This document shows positions 1-8,051 of a DNA stretch of 64,000 bases, in pieces. Position numbers and translations under genes: made by a program. Positions within the stretch are counted from its first letter, which is position 1. Every line of letters begins with the position of its first letter. A model generated the notes under the pieces. The model was not told where the DNA came from, searched no databases, and saw nothing but the letters and a program-made list of their open reading frames with translations. This stretch comes from Spirosoma sp. KUDC1026 (GTDB taxonomy: Bacteria > Bacteroidota > Bacteroidia > Cytophagales > Spirosomataceae), in assembly GCF_013375035.1 (NCBI RefSeq), contig NZ_CP056032.1, positions 2,464,001-2,528,000 on the forward strand, given 5' to 3'.

Positions 1-76
1 CTTCATTTTCAATTTCATAGATCAGCGTTGAAAGCTGATCATACGCGTCCTGATAAGTCATTTTCTGATTAGCCAT
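1..76 (-). CDS. xseB: Exodeoxyribonuclease VII small subunit, N-terminal part
   Basis: Reverse-strand start codon at 74-76; the reading frame runs off the left edge of the window after about 25 codons. The visible residues (MANQKMTYQDAYDQLSTLIY) match the start of XseB, a short helical subunit of exonuclease VII that binds the large subunit in the cytoplasm during degradation of single-stranded DNA. It lies directly downstream of xseA on the same strand with a 63-bp gap, the usual xseA-xseB order. The identification rests on context plus the short N-terminus. Confidence 0.8.
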   Translation of the reverse strand, partial: MANQKMTYQDAYDQLSTLIYEIENE

Positions 77-139
77 AGATAGTCAAGTTACGTTTCTGTG
101 AAACTAACAAAAAAGCAGGTAGGCATTACTAATGCGTGC

Positions 140-1342
140 TTACTCTGTCCGGGTATCAAGTAAACCATCGCGTAACTGGATCTGTAACGCGTCTCCTGGT
201 TTAACATCGGTAACGCTCGTTACAATACGTCCCTTACGAAGCAGGAGGGCATACCCTCTTTTCAAGACATTGGCCGGATCGAGGTGACGGAGCGTAACGG
301 CTTTCTCGGTCAGATCTGTATGACGATTCCGGAGGTAATTGTGCATGACAAAACGAAGGCGTTCCGTTTCGGCGTCCAACTGCTCACGGGTAAGCTGGAT
401 GGCGTCACGGGTGATGTTCGTCAGCCGGTCGCGCAGGTACAAACAGTTTTCTTCAAACTGGCGATTGTGGTCAATCAGAAAGGCGGCCGCTTTGGTCGGC
501 GTCTTCACGCTCTGGTGGCAGAGCATGTCGGTAATGCTCACATTGCGCTCATGACCGATTCCGGCCAGAACCGGCAACGGAAAACCGGCGACCGCCAGTC
601 CCAGCTGATACGTATCAAAGGAACCAAAATCGAGTTGCGAACCTCCACCCCGTACCATAACGACGGCATCGTAAGGCACACCACTTGTCTGAATGCGGTC
701 CAGTTGAGCGCAGATAGCCCGCTCGGCGCCCTGCCCCTGCACCTGCGTCAGGTATTCGTCGATCACGAAATCGTAGCCAAAGGTGTTTTGCGTTAGTTCG
801 TGCCGGAAATCCCGCCAGCCGTCGGAATTTGGTGCTGTAATCAATGCCACTCGCTGTAGCACGGCTGGACGAGCCAGGAGTTGGTTCGCCGTGATGTACT
901 GCTCGGCCTCCAGCCACACCAGATCGGGATGCTCCCGAACCAATGTATCCAGCACCGCCTGGCGCTCGCGTTCCAGATTTCCTAGGGTATAGGAAGGGTC
1001 GATTTTGAGAATTTCGAGCCGAAGGCCATACACCGGGCTAAAGCTAACCGAAACCTGCAACAGCAGCTGAATGTTCCGGGCGAAGGCCACGCCGGTTGCC
1101 TGCTCGAAATCGCGGATCGTGTGGTAATTCCGACGCCAGATACACGCTTCCATCTTGGCTACCGTACCGGCGGCAGGCGTACCAGTTTCGCGTTCAACCA
1201 GCGTCAGAAAGCAGTACCCTCGGTCGGGATAATTCTTGATATCACTGGTTTCAGCAATAACCCAGACGGCTTTCTGACCAAACGCCTGATCCAGAACCGC
1301 TTCGAGCGTAAACGCTAAATCAGAAAGACGAATAGGAGACAT
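140..1342 (-). CDS. xseA: Exodeoxyribonuclease VII large subunit
   Basis: Encodes 400 residues, normal length for XseA. The N-terminal ~100 residues look like the OB-fold (tRNA-anti type) domain that contacts single-stranded DNA. The remainder is the catalytic exonuclease VII large-subunit domain, including the family segments VMVRGGGSQLDFGSFD and GIGHERNVSITD. The enzyme degrades ssDNA to oligonucleotides in repair and recombination. It is followed by xseB, and it lies downstream of pheS with an octamer-armed hairpin between the two genes. The start ATG at 1340-1342 gives the conserved N-terminus. Confidence 0.95.
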   Translation of the reverse strand: MSPIRLSDLAFTLEAVLDQAFGQKAVWVIAETSDIKNYPDRGYCFLTLVERETGTPAAGTVAKMEACIWRRNYHTIRDFEQATGVAFARNIQLLLQVSVSFSPVYGLRLEILKIDPSYTLGNLERERQAVLDTLVREHPDLVWLEAEQYITANQLLARPAVLQRVALITAPNSDGWRDFRHELTQNTFGYDFVIDEYLTQVQGQGAERAICAQLDRIQTSGVPYDAVVMVRGGGSQLDFGSFDTYQLGLAVAGFPLPVLAGIGHERNVSITDMLCHQSVKTPTKAAAFLIDHNRQFEENCLYLRDRLTNITRDAIQLTREQLDAETERLRFVMHNYLRNRHTDLTEKAVTLRHLDPANVLKRGYALLLRKGRIVTSVTDVKPGDALQIQLRDGLLDTRTE

Positions 1343-1358
1343 AAAACAATGAGTGAAT

Positions 1359-1424
1359 TGTGAATGAGCTAATGAGTGAATAAAAAAAGCCTGCGGCAGC
1401 TATTCACTCATTCGCTCATTCACA
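1359..1424. repeat. Octamer-armed inverted repeat H1
   Basis: The left arm (1359-1382) and right arm (1401-1424) are 24 nt each and complementary with one mismatch. Both consist of 8-nt units of the form GAGYGAAT. The 18-nt loop contains A6 and then TGCGGCAGC just before the right arm, which aligns with the loops of similar elements elsewhere in the window, notably the reverse complement of the one at 53704-53784. It sits between pheS (stop at 1438) and xseA (start at 1342), both on the minus strand. There is no U-tail outside the stem, so a classical terminator is not obvious. Confidence 0.85.
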
Positions 1425-1437
1425 CATTCGAAATTAC

Positions 1438-2496
1438 TTATACTCCCTCAAACTGCCGGAGGAAGCGGACGTCGTTTTCGGTGTAGAGACGCAGATCGTT
1501 GACGACGAACTTGAGCTGGGTAATGCGTTCGATACCCATCCCAAAGGCGAAGCCGGTGTATTCTTCCGGGTCGATGCCGCAGTTAATCAGCACTTGTGGA
1601 TCGACCATGCCCGAACCGGCAATCTCAACCCAGCCTGACTGTTTACAGATGTTACAGCCCTTACCACCACAGATCTGGCACGAAATATCGATCTCGGCGC
1701 TGGGTTCTGTAAATGGGAAATAGGAAGGCCGGAAACGAATCTGCGTGCCCGGCTCGAACATTTCCTTCACAAAATGGTAGAGCGTATCCTTCAGGTCCTT
1801 GAAACCAACGTTGCGGTCAATGTAAATACCTTCAACCTGATGGAACATGCAGTGAGCCCGCGCCGAAATGGTTTCGTTGCGATAGACCCGGCCCGGCATA
1901 ATCGAGCGGATGGGCTGGAACGTGCCGGGAGCCGCGTTACGTTGCCGCTCCATCAGTCGAGTTTGCACATTGGAGGTGTGCGTCCGGAGCAGAACGTCAG
2001 CCGACGAATCCGAACTGGATTTCTCGACGAAGAACGTATCCTGCATGTCGCGGGCCGGGTGATTTACCGGGAAGTTGAGCGCCCCGAAGTTGTACCAGTC
2101 CGTTTCGATTTCGGGACCATCGACTACGTTGAAGCCAATCCGTTCAAAAATCTGGATGATCTGCTGCCGCACTAGTACTAACGGGTGTTGATTGCCCGTC
2201 AGGTTTGGAACCGTTGGCAAGGTTAAATCGACCGGGGGGGCACTGTTGGTGCTGGCCTGTTCTTCAACGTGGGCGTTAAATTCGTCGAAACGAGCCTGCG
2301 CCAGATTTTTTAGGCCATTCAGCTCCTGACCAACGGCTCGACGGTCTTCGGTCGGAATACTTTTCAGACCTTCAAACAGTTCGGTAACAACACCTTTTCG
2401 ACTGATGTAACGCATGCGGAACTGCTCAAGCTGTTCCTTCGACGTTACGTTGTATTGATCTATTTCCTGATATATCTCTTTTATTTTATCCAGCAT
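1438..2496 (-). CDS. pheS: Phenylalanine-tRNA ligase alpha subunit
   Basis: Encodes 352 residues, the expected length. An N-terminal coiled-coil of ~90 residues binds tRNA-Phe and is followed by the class II synthetase catalytic core. Recognisable segments are HPL near residue 105, MPGRVYRNE (motif 2 region) and GFAFGMGIERITQLKF (motif 3). It forms the alpha part of the alpha2-beta2 enzyme that charges tRNA-Phe; pheT is not in this window. A Bacteroidota-type -7 box lies about 30 bp upstream of the start. Confidence 0.97.
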   Translation of the reverse strand: MLDKIKEIYQEIDQYNVTSKEQLEQFRMRYISRKGVVTELFEGLKSIPTEDRRAVGQELNGLKNLAQARFDEFNAHVEEQASTNSAPPVDLTLPTVPNLTGNQHPLVLVRQQIIQIFERIGFNVVDGPEIETDWYNFGALNFPVNHPARDMQDTFFVEKSSSDSSADVLLRTHTSNVQTRLMERQRNAAPGTFQPIRSIMPGRVYRNETISARAHCMFHQVEGIYIDRNVGFKDLKDTLYHFVKEMFEPGTQIRFRPSYFPFTEPSAEIDISCQICGGKGCNICKQSGWVEIAGSGMVDPQVLINCGIDPEEYTGFAFGMGIERITQLKFVVNDLRLYTENDVRFLRQFEGV

Positions 2497-2866
2497 AAAC
2501 TACATCTGTTGATTGTCTGCCACTACAAAGGTAGGCAAAACCAGAGCAGCATCCTGCATGAAACGGATTTGAGAATTAATGTACCCAAGTTGAGGTGAAT
2601 TATCCCCACAATGTATTTAGTATGGATGATGGTTCAGGGCAAACTTGAAGATGGTAAAAGTGTATTAAACGGTATATCTTATTAAACTTCAGCGATTTAT
2701 ATATGTATCGAATATAATATGAAGTCTTCAGCGTAAGTAGGTCTGATTCTTGCGACGTATAGACCAAAGGGACTTACGATAAAGGGCCAGTTGTGTACCA
2801 GAAACGTGTAGTAAGTTCTTGACTTCTAAACAGATAACGTCTTTTCTATTATCACCATCAGTTACT
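2497..2866. other. Divergent intergenic region between pheS and lytTR gene
   Basis: About 370 bp with no supported gene. The pheS-proximal part carries a -7 box. The part from about 2640 to 2730 is markedly AT-rich and probably holds the promoter of the rightward LytTR gene. A leftward frame of 75 codons (2728-2955) overlaps the LytTR gene and shows no family features. Confidence 0.6.
2526..2533 (-). promoter_or_regulatory. Candidate -7 box of pheS
   Basis: On the minus strand these bases read TACCTTTG, a perfect match to the Bacteroidota -7 consensus TAnnTTTG. The box is about 30 bp from the pheS ATG, giving a short leader of roughly 25 nt. No TTTG -33 element is seen at the standard spacing, so the call rests on the -7 box and its position. 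Confidence 0.5.
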
Positions 2867-3298
2867 ATGAAAGCATTCGCTAACGACTCTATCTTTGACA
2901 CTGTGTCTATGCCGTTCCACAAAAGTGTGGAAAAAACTGCCGATGCTGCTTGCATGCAGAAACTGTTAATCCCCTTTTACGACCGTAAACGGACAGTTTC
3001 AGTAGATGAGATCGTGCGCCTTGAAGGCTCTGGTAACTACACAAACTTCTTTCTCAAGGACGGCACCAAAATGCTGGTGTCGCGTACGTTGAAAGAATAT
3101 GAAACGCTGCTGGACGGTCAGGCGTTTGTGCGGGTGCACAAATCCTGTATTGTCAACCTGGAATTTGTCCGAAAATTCTTCGTTAAAAAAGAAGGGGAGC
3201 TGGAGCTGATCGACGGACAGCAGGTGAAAATTTCGCGTCGTCGGGCGCAGATGTTTATGGATCGCATCCGGGACTTCCGGCTTCTGACAGTAAACTAA
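2867..3298 (+). CDS. Solo LytTR-domain DNA-binding protein (first of two)
   Basis: Encodes 143 residues from the ATG at 2867. A TTG 16 codons upstream would extend it, but the ATG is the more natural start. After a ~25-residue tail, the LytTR domain occupies the rest: RTVSVDEIVRLEGSGNYTNF, SRTLKEYETLL, FVRVHKSCIVNLEFV and KISRRRAQMF. These are the segments of the beta-rich DNA-binding fold of LytR/AgrA regulators. There is no receiver domain, so phosphorelay control through this protein is unlikely. It is clearly related to the next gene (3541-3954), suggesting a tandem duplication. Targets are unknown. Confidence 0.88.
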   Translation: MKAFANDSIFDTVSMPFHKSVEKTADAACMQKLLIPFYDRKRTVSVDEIVRLEGSGNYTNFFLKDGTKMLVSRTLKEYETLLDGQAFVRVHKSCIVNLEFVRKFFVKKEGELELIDGQQVKISRRRAQMFMDRIRDFRLLTVN

Positions 3299-3442
3299 GG
3301 TCGAAAATACGGGTGTCCTACTGCGTTTTATAGCTCAGTACTGCAACACGTAGTTCTACGTAGTAGTTAACGGGAATTCCCGCAAATATATACAGGTTCT
3401 CTGTAGCAATGGTCTGATTAACAATAGGTTGTGTCTTTACGG

Positions 3443-3471
3443 CGGCCTTTGTCAATCAGGCCGTTTTTTTT
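3443..3471 (+). terminator. Intrinsic terminator after first LytTR gene
   Basis: CGGCCT (3443-3448) pairs with AGGCCG (3458-3463) across a 9-nt loop and is followed by eight T residues. It separates the two LytTR genes, so they are probably transcribed independently. A small palindrome, CGGGAATTCCCG, also lies upstream in the same gap. Confidence 0.75.
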
Positions 3472-3540
3472 GAGTAAGTGGCGATCAGGTAGCTTTGTCC
3501 AACCAATCAAGAATAAGCTAAATCCCCAAAATCCACTCTC

Positions 3541-3954
3541 ATGAAAGCTAATGTATTACCCGCGGGTTTGCCTGTATCGCCCTGTTTTCCCCTGTCCTAC
3601 CAGCGTGGAACTCACCGTATTGCGCTGCCTTATCTAAACCGGACTATCTATATCTCGGCAGATGATGTGGTCTGTCTGGAAGGAGAAGGTAATTACACGT
3701 TTCTCTATACTCGGGATCAGAAGCGATACCTGGTATCCAAAACGCTGAAGGAGTTTGAAAAAATGATGGACGAATCGCTGTTTCTGCGCACGCATAAGTC
3801 ATATATGGTCAACCTGGCCTACGTTCAGCCGGGAACGCTTAACCGGGAGCGGCAGGTTGTGCTGGTCAACGGTAGAGAGGTTGGTATCTCACGCCGTCGT
3901 ATGAAAGCAATTTCTCAACAATTCGCCCAGTTCTGGCACCGGAACCACAACTAA
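3541..3954 (+). CDS. Solo LytTR-domain DNA-binding protein (second of two)
   Basis: Encodes 137 residues. The first ~30 are variable, followed by one LytTR domain: IYISADDVVCLEGEGNYTFL, SKTLKEFEKMM, FLRTHKSYMVNLAYV and GISRRRMKAI. It resembles the preceding protein across the whole domain and likewise lacks a receiver or sensor domain. It probably acts as a transcription regulator in the cytoplasm; the genes controlled cannot be told from the sequence. It ends just before a perfect 23-bp hairpin shared with the convergent outer-membrane protein gene. Confidence 0.88.
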   Translation: MKANVLPAGLPVSPCFPLSYQRGTHRIALPYLNRTIYISADDVVCLEGEGNYTFLYTRDQKRYLVSKTLKEFEKMMDESLFLRTHKSYMVNLAYVQPGTLNRERQVVLVNGREVGISRRRMKAISQQFAQFWHRNHN

Positions 3955-3969
3955 CCGGAATGATAAGCT

Positions 3970-4021
3970 AGATATAGCAAAGCGGCCAATTCCGGAAAGA
4001 ATTGGCCGCTTTGCTATATCT
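3970..4021. terminator. Perfect 23-bp bidirectional hairpin terminator
   Basis: Bases 3970-3992 are perfectly complementary to 3999-4021 with a 6-nt loop (CGGAAA). The outer stem is AT-rich and the inner stem GC-rich. It lies between convergent genes and ends just before the stop of the leftward gene (4037), so it can serve both directions. Confidence 0.8.
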
Positions 4022-4036
4022 GACTTGTTGCATTAA

Positions 4037-4705
4037 TTAGAAAATACGGTAGGCCAGGGTAACCTGCCAGCCGCGCATCCGCTGGCTGAACCGGGCACCG
4101 CTGCCTTCGATCTGAGCTACGTCCGACAGATTGCCTTCGTAACGCACATCCAGACCCAGCGAACCAATATCCAGCCCGCCCCCAATCTGGTAGCCGTAAT
4201 AAGCCTTCGACCAAGCATCGTTCAGTGTTCCGTTAGTGTATTGGTTCAGCGCCTGACCCAGCCGTTGATTGTCGTCAATGCGGAATGACACGACCGGACC
4301 CGCGACGATTCGGATTGGACCACCTTTGATACCGAGCAGAACCGGAACATCGAAGCTTCTTGTCTTGATCGTAACCGTTTCGGTTTGTCCATTCCGAACA
4401 ATGCCAAAGTCGCCCGAACGGCTGGAATAGAGTAATTCAGGCTGGATGAACAGGTTTTTGCCGAAGCGGGTATAGATACCGAAAGACGTACCGGTCCGAG
4501 TGGCGTAGCTATCACTGATATTGTTGCGGAACGTTTGTCCGTCAACACTTACGGTAGGGGAACCGTTGGCGTTGGTACCGGTGCTGACAAAGTTGCCAAA
4601 TTTGAGCTGGGAGAGGTTGACTCCTCCTTTAACACCTATCTGAAACTGGGCGAAGGACAGAGCCGGAAGCAGTGTTAATGCCGCGAAAAGCAGGGATTTT
4701 TTCAT
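4037..4705 (-). CDS. Outer-membrane beta-barrel protein
   Basis: Encodes 222 residues with a clear Sec signal peptide (MKKSLLFAALTLLPALSFAQ). The mature part begins FQIGVKGGVNLSQLKFG and shows alternating amphipathic strands with the PELLYSSRSGDFG and GGGLDIGSLGLDVRYE pattern of the small porin-like OMP_b-brl_2 family of Bacteroidota. It ends in ...QVTLAYRIF with a terminal aromatic, as expected for BAM-assembled barrels. An outer-membrane location is well supported; the function (structural or small-solute barrel) is not known. Confidence 0.85.
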   Translation of the reverse strand: MKKSLLFAALTLLPALSFAQFQIGVKGGVNLSQLKFGNFVSTGTNANGSPTVSVDGQTFRNNISDSYATRTGTSFGIYTRFGKNLFIQPELLYSSRSGDFGIVRNGQTETVTIKTRSFDVPVLLGIKGGPIRIVAGPVVSFRIDDNQRLGQALNQYTNGTLNDAWSKAYYGYQIGGGLDIGSLGLDVRYEGNLSDVAQIEGSGARFSQRMRGWQVTLAYRIF

Positions 4706-4900
4706 AAGTCGGTTCTACTGAAAATTAGTTAAAAGGTAAACGTCAATTCGTCTTTAGGGATACAGAAACTCAACTAATTTCGATCAAACGGCGTTAGTTA
4801 ACTAGCCGTAATTCCATCGAATCGCGGGTTTGACAACGCTGTTCAGCGTGGGTTTAAACACCGGTCGGATTTCTGGTTTATTGGCATGAATCTTCCCCGA

Positions 4901-6286
4901 ATGGCCAAGCTAAAAACAACTTATTTCTGTCAGAACTGTGGCCAGCAATCGGCCAAATGGATGGGCCGCTGTCCCGCCTGTGGCGAGTGGAATACAATGG
5001 TCGAGGAGGTCGTTCAGAAGGACGAACCCGAAAAAGGCGGCTGGCGCAGTCCGTCGGCTGGCCCCGGTGGAGTCAAAATAGCCCCCAAGCCCAAAGCCAT
5101 TCACGCGATCGACTATGAGGAACAGCCCCGGATCCCGACCATTGACAATGAACTGAATCGCGTACTAGGCGGAGGCATCGTACCGGGCTCGCTCGTCCTG
5201 ATTGGCGGAGAGCCGGGTATTGGTAAATCGACCCTGCTGCTGCAGATTGCGCTGACGCTGACGGGCCTGCGGGTACTCTACGTGTCGGGCGAGGAAAGCG
5301 AACAACAGATCAAGATGCGGGCTGAGCGCCTGACGGTTCCAACCAGTGACTGCCACGTAATGACCGAAACGTCGACGCAGAACATTTTCCGCGTTGCCGA
5401 ACACTTCGACCCCGAAATCCTGATCATCGACTCGATCCAGACCATGCAGTCGTCGCTGGTAGAATCGGGGGCGGGGAGCGTCTCGCAGGTACGCGAGTGC
5501 ACGTCGGAGTTTATGCGGTATGCCAAAGAAAGCGGTGTGCCGGTATTCATGATCGGACACATCACGAAAGAAGGCTCGCTGGCGGGCCCGAAGGTGCTCG
5601 AGCACATGGTGGATACGGTTCTGACCTTTGAGGGCGACCGGCACACAACGTACCGAATTCTGCGGACCACCAAAAACCGATTTGGCAGTACCGACGAGCT
5701 GGGCATCTATGAAATGCTGGGCTCGGGACTGCGGCAGGTAACCAACCCGTCAGAAATCCTGATCTCCCAGCGCGACGAAGCCCTGAGTGGCGTTACGATT
5801 GGCTCGATGCTGGAAGGCAACCGACCATTGATGATCGAAACCCAGGCGCTGGTAAGTGTCGCTACGTACGGTACTCCGCAACGTAGTAGCACCGGTTTCG
5901 ACGCCAAACGGCTGAATATGCTGCTGGCCGTCCTGGAAAAGCGGGGTGGTTTCCGACTGGGGCAGCAGGACGTTTTCCTGAACATTGCCGGTGGCCTGCG
6001 AGTCGAAGACCCGGCTATTGACCTGGCCGTATGCGCGGCCATTGTATCGAGTTACGAAGACATTGCTATTCCGCCATCAGTGGCCTTCGCGGCCGAAATT
6101 GGACTGGGGGGTGAGGTACGCGCTGTCAGCCGGATTGAGTCGCGGATTGCGGAGGCTGAGAAGCTCGGTTTTCGGCAGATCTTCATCTCGAAATACAATC
6201 TGAAAGGGCTGGACACAAAAGGGTTTGCGATCACGGTCAAACCCGTTTCCCGGCTGGATGAAGTTTTTCAGGGGGTATTGATGTAA
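4901..6286 (+). CDS. radA: DNA repair protein RadA
   Basis: Encodes 461 residues from the ATG at 4901, which gives the standard MAKLKTTYFC N-terminus; a start at 4886 would add five atypical residues. It has an N-terminal C4 zinc finger (C10, C13, C24, C27) and a RecA-like ATPase with Walker A GGEPGIGKST near residue 102. The RadA-specific KNRFG motif lies near residue 258 and a Lon-like C-terminal domain follows. It promotes branch migration in recombinational repair in the cytoplasm. It has its own terminator and is not in an obvious operon. Confidence 0.97.
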   Translation: MAKLKTTYFCQNCGQQSAKWMGRCPACGEWNTMVEEVVQKDEPEKGGWRSPSAGPGGVKIAPKPKAIHAIDYEEQPRIPTIDNELNRVLGGGIVPGSLVLIGGEPGIGKSTLLLQIALTLTGLRVLYVSGEESEQQIKMRAERLTVPTSDCHVMTETSTQNIFRVAEHFDPEILIIDSIQTMQSSLVESGAGSVSQVRECTSEFMRYAKESGVPVFMIGHITKEGSLAGPKVLEHMVDTVLTFEGDRHTTYRILRTTKNRFGSTDELGIYEMLGSGLRQVTNPSEILISQRDEALSGVTIGSMLEGNRPLMIETQALVSVATYGTPQRSSTGFDAKRLNMLLAVLEKRGGFRLGQQDVFLNIAGGLRVEDPAIDLAVCAAIVSSYEDIAIPPSVAFAAEIGLGGEVRAVSRIESRIAEAEKLGFRQIFISKYNLKGLDTKGFAITVKPVSRLDEVFQGVLM

Positions 6287-6312
6287 CAGCGTCCGGTTTG
6301 AAGCCAGTTACC

Positions 6313-6347
6313 AAAAGGCAGTCCACTCACGTATTGGGCTGCCTTTT
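6313..6347 (+). terminator. Terminator of radA
   Basis: AAAAGGCAGTCC pairs with GGGCTGCCTTTT (one G-U pair) over an 11-nt loop and runs into a short T-tract. It lies about 25 bp after the radA stop. Confidence 0.7.
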
Positions 6348-6465
6348 TCTGCCTTTTGGCTGTTCGGTCGTCGGCGTCAGGCCTTTATTGGAGCAGAAAG
6401 ATCAAAGGATGTACAAACCTGGATTTTCAAATCTGGTTATACCCGTGAACTAACATGCTATAGGA

Positions 6466-6915
6466 ATGGCGTCACTCAACGAATCGATGAATAACCCGTC
6501 CGATCCTGAGCGCTTCGGCGATGCAGACCAGCGAATCAGCCGCAAAGGGTTTCTACAGGCAGCGGGGATAATGGCAGTAGGCATGGCAGGAGGCCTGTCG
6601 GCGGCCTGCCAGTCGAACGGGCAGGCCCCTTCGTACCCGGTGCCAACGACCGGCACCTACAAAGCACCTGGTGGTCAGTCGGTGCCAACCTCGCCCCCGT
6701 ATTCCCCCCCGGCCGAAGTTCCTGAAGACGTTACCAAGCCGATAGAGCTGGAAGCCTGGAAATCGGATGCTGACCGGAAGTCCCCCCCGTGCCTAACCCG
6801 TTGCCGGCCGATCAGCGGATTGGCTACGCCGTTGTCGGGCTGGGGCACCTGTCGCTGGAAGAAATTCTGCCAGCCTTGGTTGCCTGTAAAAAGTCAAAGA
6901 TTGCTGCTCTGGTGA
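6466..6915 (+). pseudogene. Tat-type N-terminal part of a Gfo/Idh oxidoreductase, cut off by a C7 tract
   Basis: This frame starts MASLNESMNNPSDPERFGD and carries a Tat-like export segment: ISRKGFLQ (SRKxFL rather than the classical SRRxFL) and then a hydrophobic stretch ending LSAAC. A proline-rich linker follows. Around 6782-6788 a run of seven C residues occurs, after which this frame turns into unrelated sequence and continues to 6915. Adding one C, or a -1 slip on the run, joins it exactly to the next frame as ...SPPVPNPLPADQRIGYAVVG. The two are therefore one gene that is either frameshifted, phase-variable, recoded or mis-sequenced. Confidence 0.75.
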
Positions 6916-7886
6916 GTGGAAGTCCGGAGAAAATGAAACGGGTAGCGCAGCAGTACGGTGTGAAGCCCGAAAGCTGTTATAGTTACGAGACCTACGACAA
7001 ACTGAAGGAGAATCCGGACGTGCAGGTTATTTACATCGTGCTGCCAAACTCCATGCACGCCGAGTACACCATCCGGGGCGCACAGGCGGGTAAACATATT
7101 CTGTGCGAAAAGCCAATGGCCAATTCGTCGGCTGAGTGCCAGGCCATGATCGAGGCCTGCAAAAAGGCAGATCGAAAGCTGATGATTGCCTACCGGATTC
7201 ATTACGAACCCTTCAATCGTTACGTCCGGGAAAAAGTACAGGCCAATGAGTTTGGCAAACCCAAGTTTGTGGACGCTTTCAACTGCCAGTCGTCGGCCAA
7301 CCCCAAACACTGGCGTCATATCAAAGCGCTGGCGGGCGGGGGCGCTCTACCGGATATTGGGCTGTACTGCCTCAACACAACCCGCTTTCTGCTGGGCGAG
7401 GAGCCTACCGAAGTAATGGCCTACGTCTACAGTGATCCCGAGAATCCGCTGTTCAAGGAAGTAGAGGAAGTCTGTTCGTGGCAGATGAAATTTCCGAGTG
7501 GAACCATTGCCAACTGTGCTACGCACTACAACGTACACGATTCGCGTAAGTATCGGGTCATGACCGAAAAGGGGTGGTATGAACTGGATAACGCCTACGC
7601 CTATACAGGACAAAAACTGATGACCTCCCGCGCCGATGGCGAGATTGTTCGGCAGGAGAACGTAAGCATTACGCCCAAAAATCAGTTTGGCGCTGAGATG
7701 GATTACTTTTCGGATTGCCTCATTCAGGACAGAGCCCCTTATTCTACTGGCGAAGAAGGGTTGCAGGATCAGCGGCTTATGGAAGCCATCTACCAGTCGG
7801 CTCGGGAAAAACGGCCCATCAAGCTGCCGCTGATCGAGAAAAAAGATGCCTTTCGCGGTCCCAAACCACCGGATCTACAGGCGTAG
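6789..7886 (+). CDS. Gfo/Idh/MocA oxidoreductase, catalytic body (continuation of the frame starting at 6466)
   Basis: Opens at a GTG immediately after the C7 run, but its natural start is the exported N-terminus at 6466. It contains the NAD(P)-binding Rossmann segment GYAVVGLGHLSLEEILPAL, the family motif ILCEKPMANS and the C-terminal beta-sheet domain with GGGALPDIGLYCLN. It resembles periplasmic glucose-fructose-oxidoreductase-like proteins, which oxidise sugars with a tightly bound nicotinamide cofactor. It is followed by a sugar-transporter-like gene. The predicted joined product is about 470 residues. Without the N-terminal part the protein would stay in the cytoplasm, but it retains the start of the cofactor fold. 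Confidence 0.85.
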   Translation: MPNPLPADQRIGYAVVGLGHLSLEEILPALVACKKSKIAALVSGSPEKMKRVAQQYGVKPESCYSYETYDKLKENPDVQVIYIVLPNSMHAEYTIRGAQAGKHILCEKPMANSSAECQAMIEACKKADRKLMIAYRIHYEPFNRYVREKVQANEFGKPKFVDAFNCQSSANPKHWRHIKALAGGGALPDIGLYCLNTTRFLLGEEPTEVMAYVYSDPENPLFKEVEEVCSWQMKFPSGTIANCATHYNVHDSRKYRVMTEKGWYELDNAYAYTGQKLMTSRADGEIVRQENVSITPKNQFGAEMDYFSDCLIQDRAPYSTGEEGLQDQRLMEAIYQSAREKRPIKLPLIEKKDAFRGPKPPDLQA

Positions 7887-8051
7887 TATGCTATGCTGCC
7901 CGGCAGGAAACCGGTTATCCAACTCCGGTAGCTAACTAATCGGTTTCTTGCTCGCTCAATCCCGTACGTATCATGTTTTATTCGTGCCGGCCAGGGATTA
8001 GATAATCCTGCCCGACTCTTCATCGGACGGTTGGTATTGATCAAAAACGAT

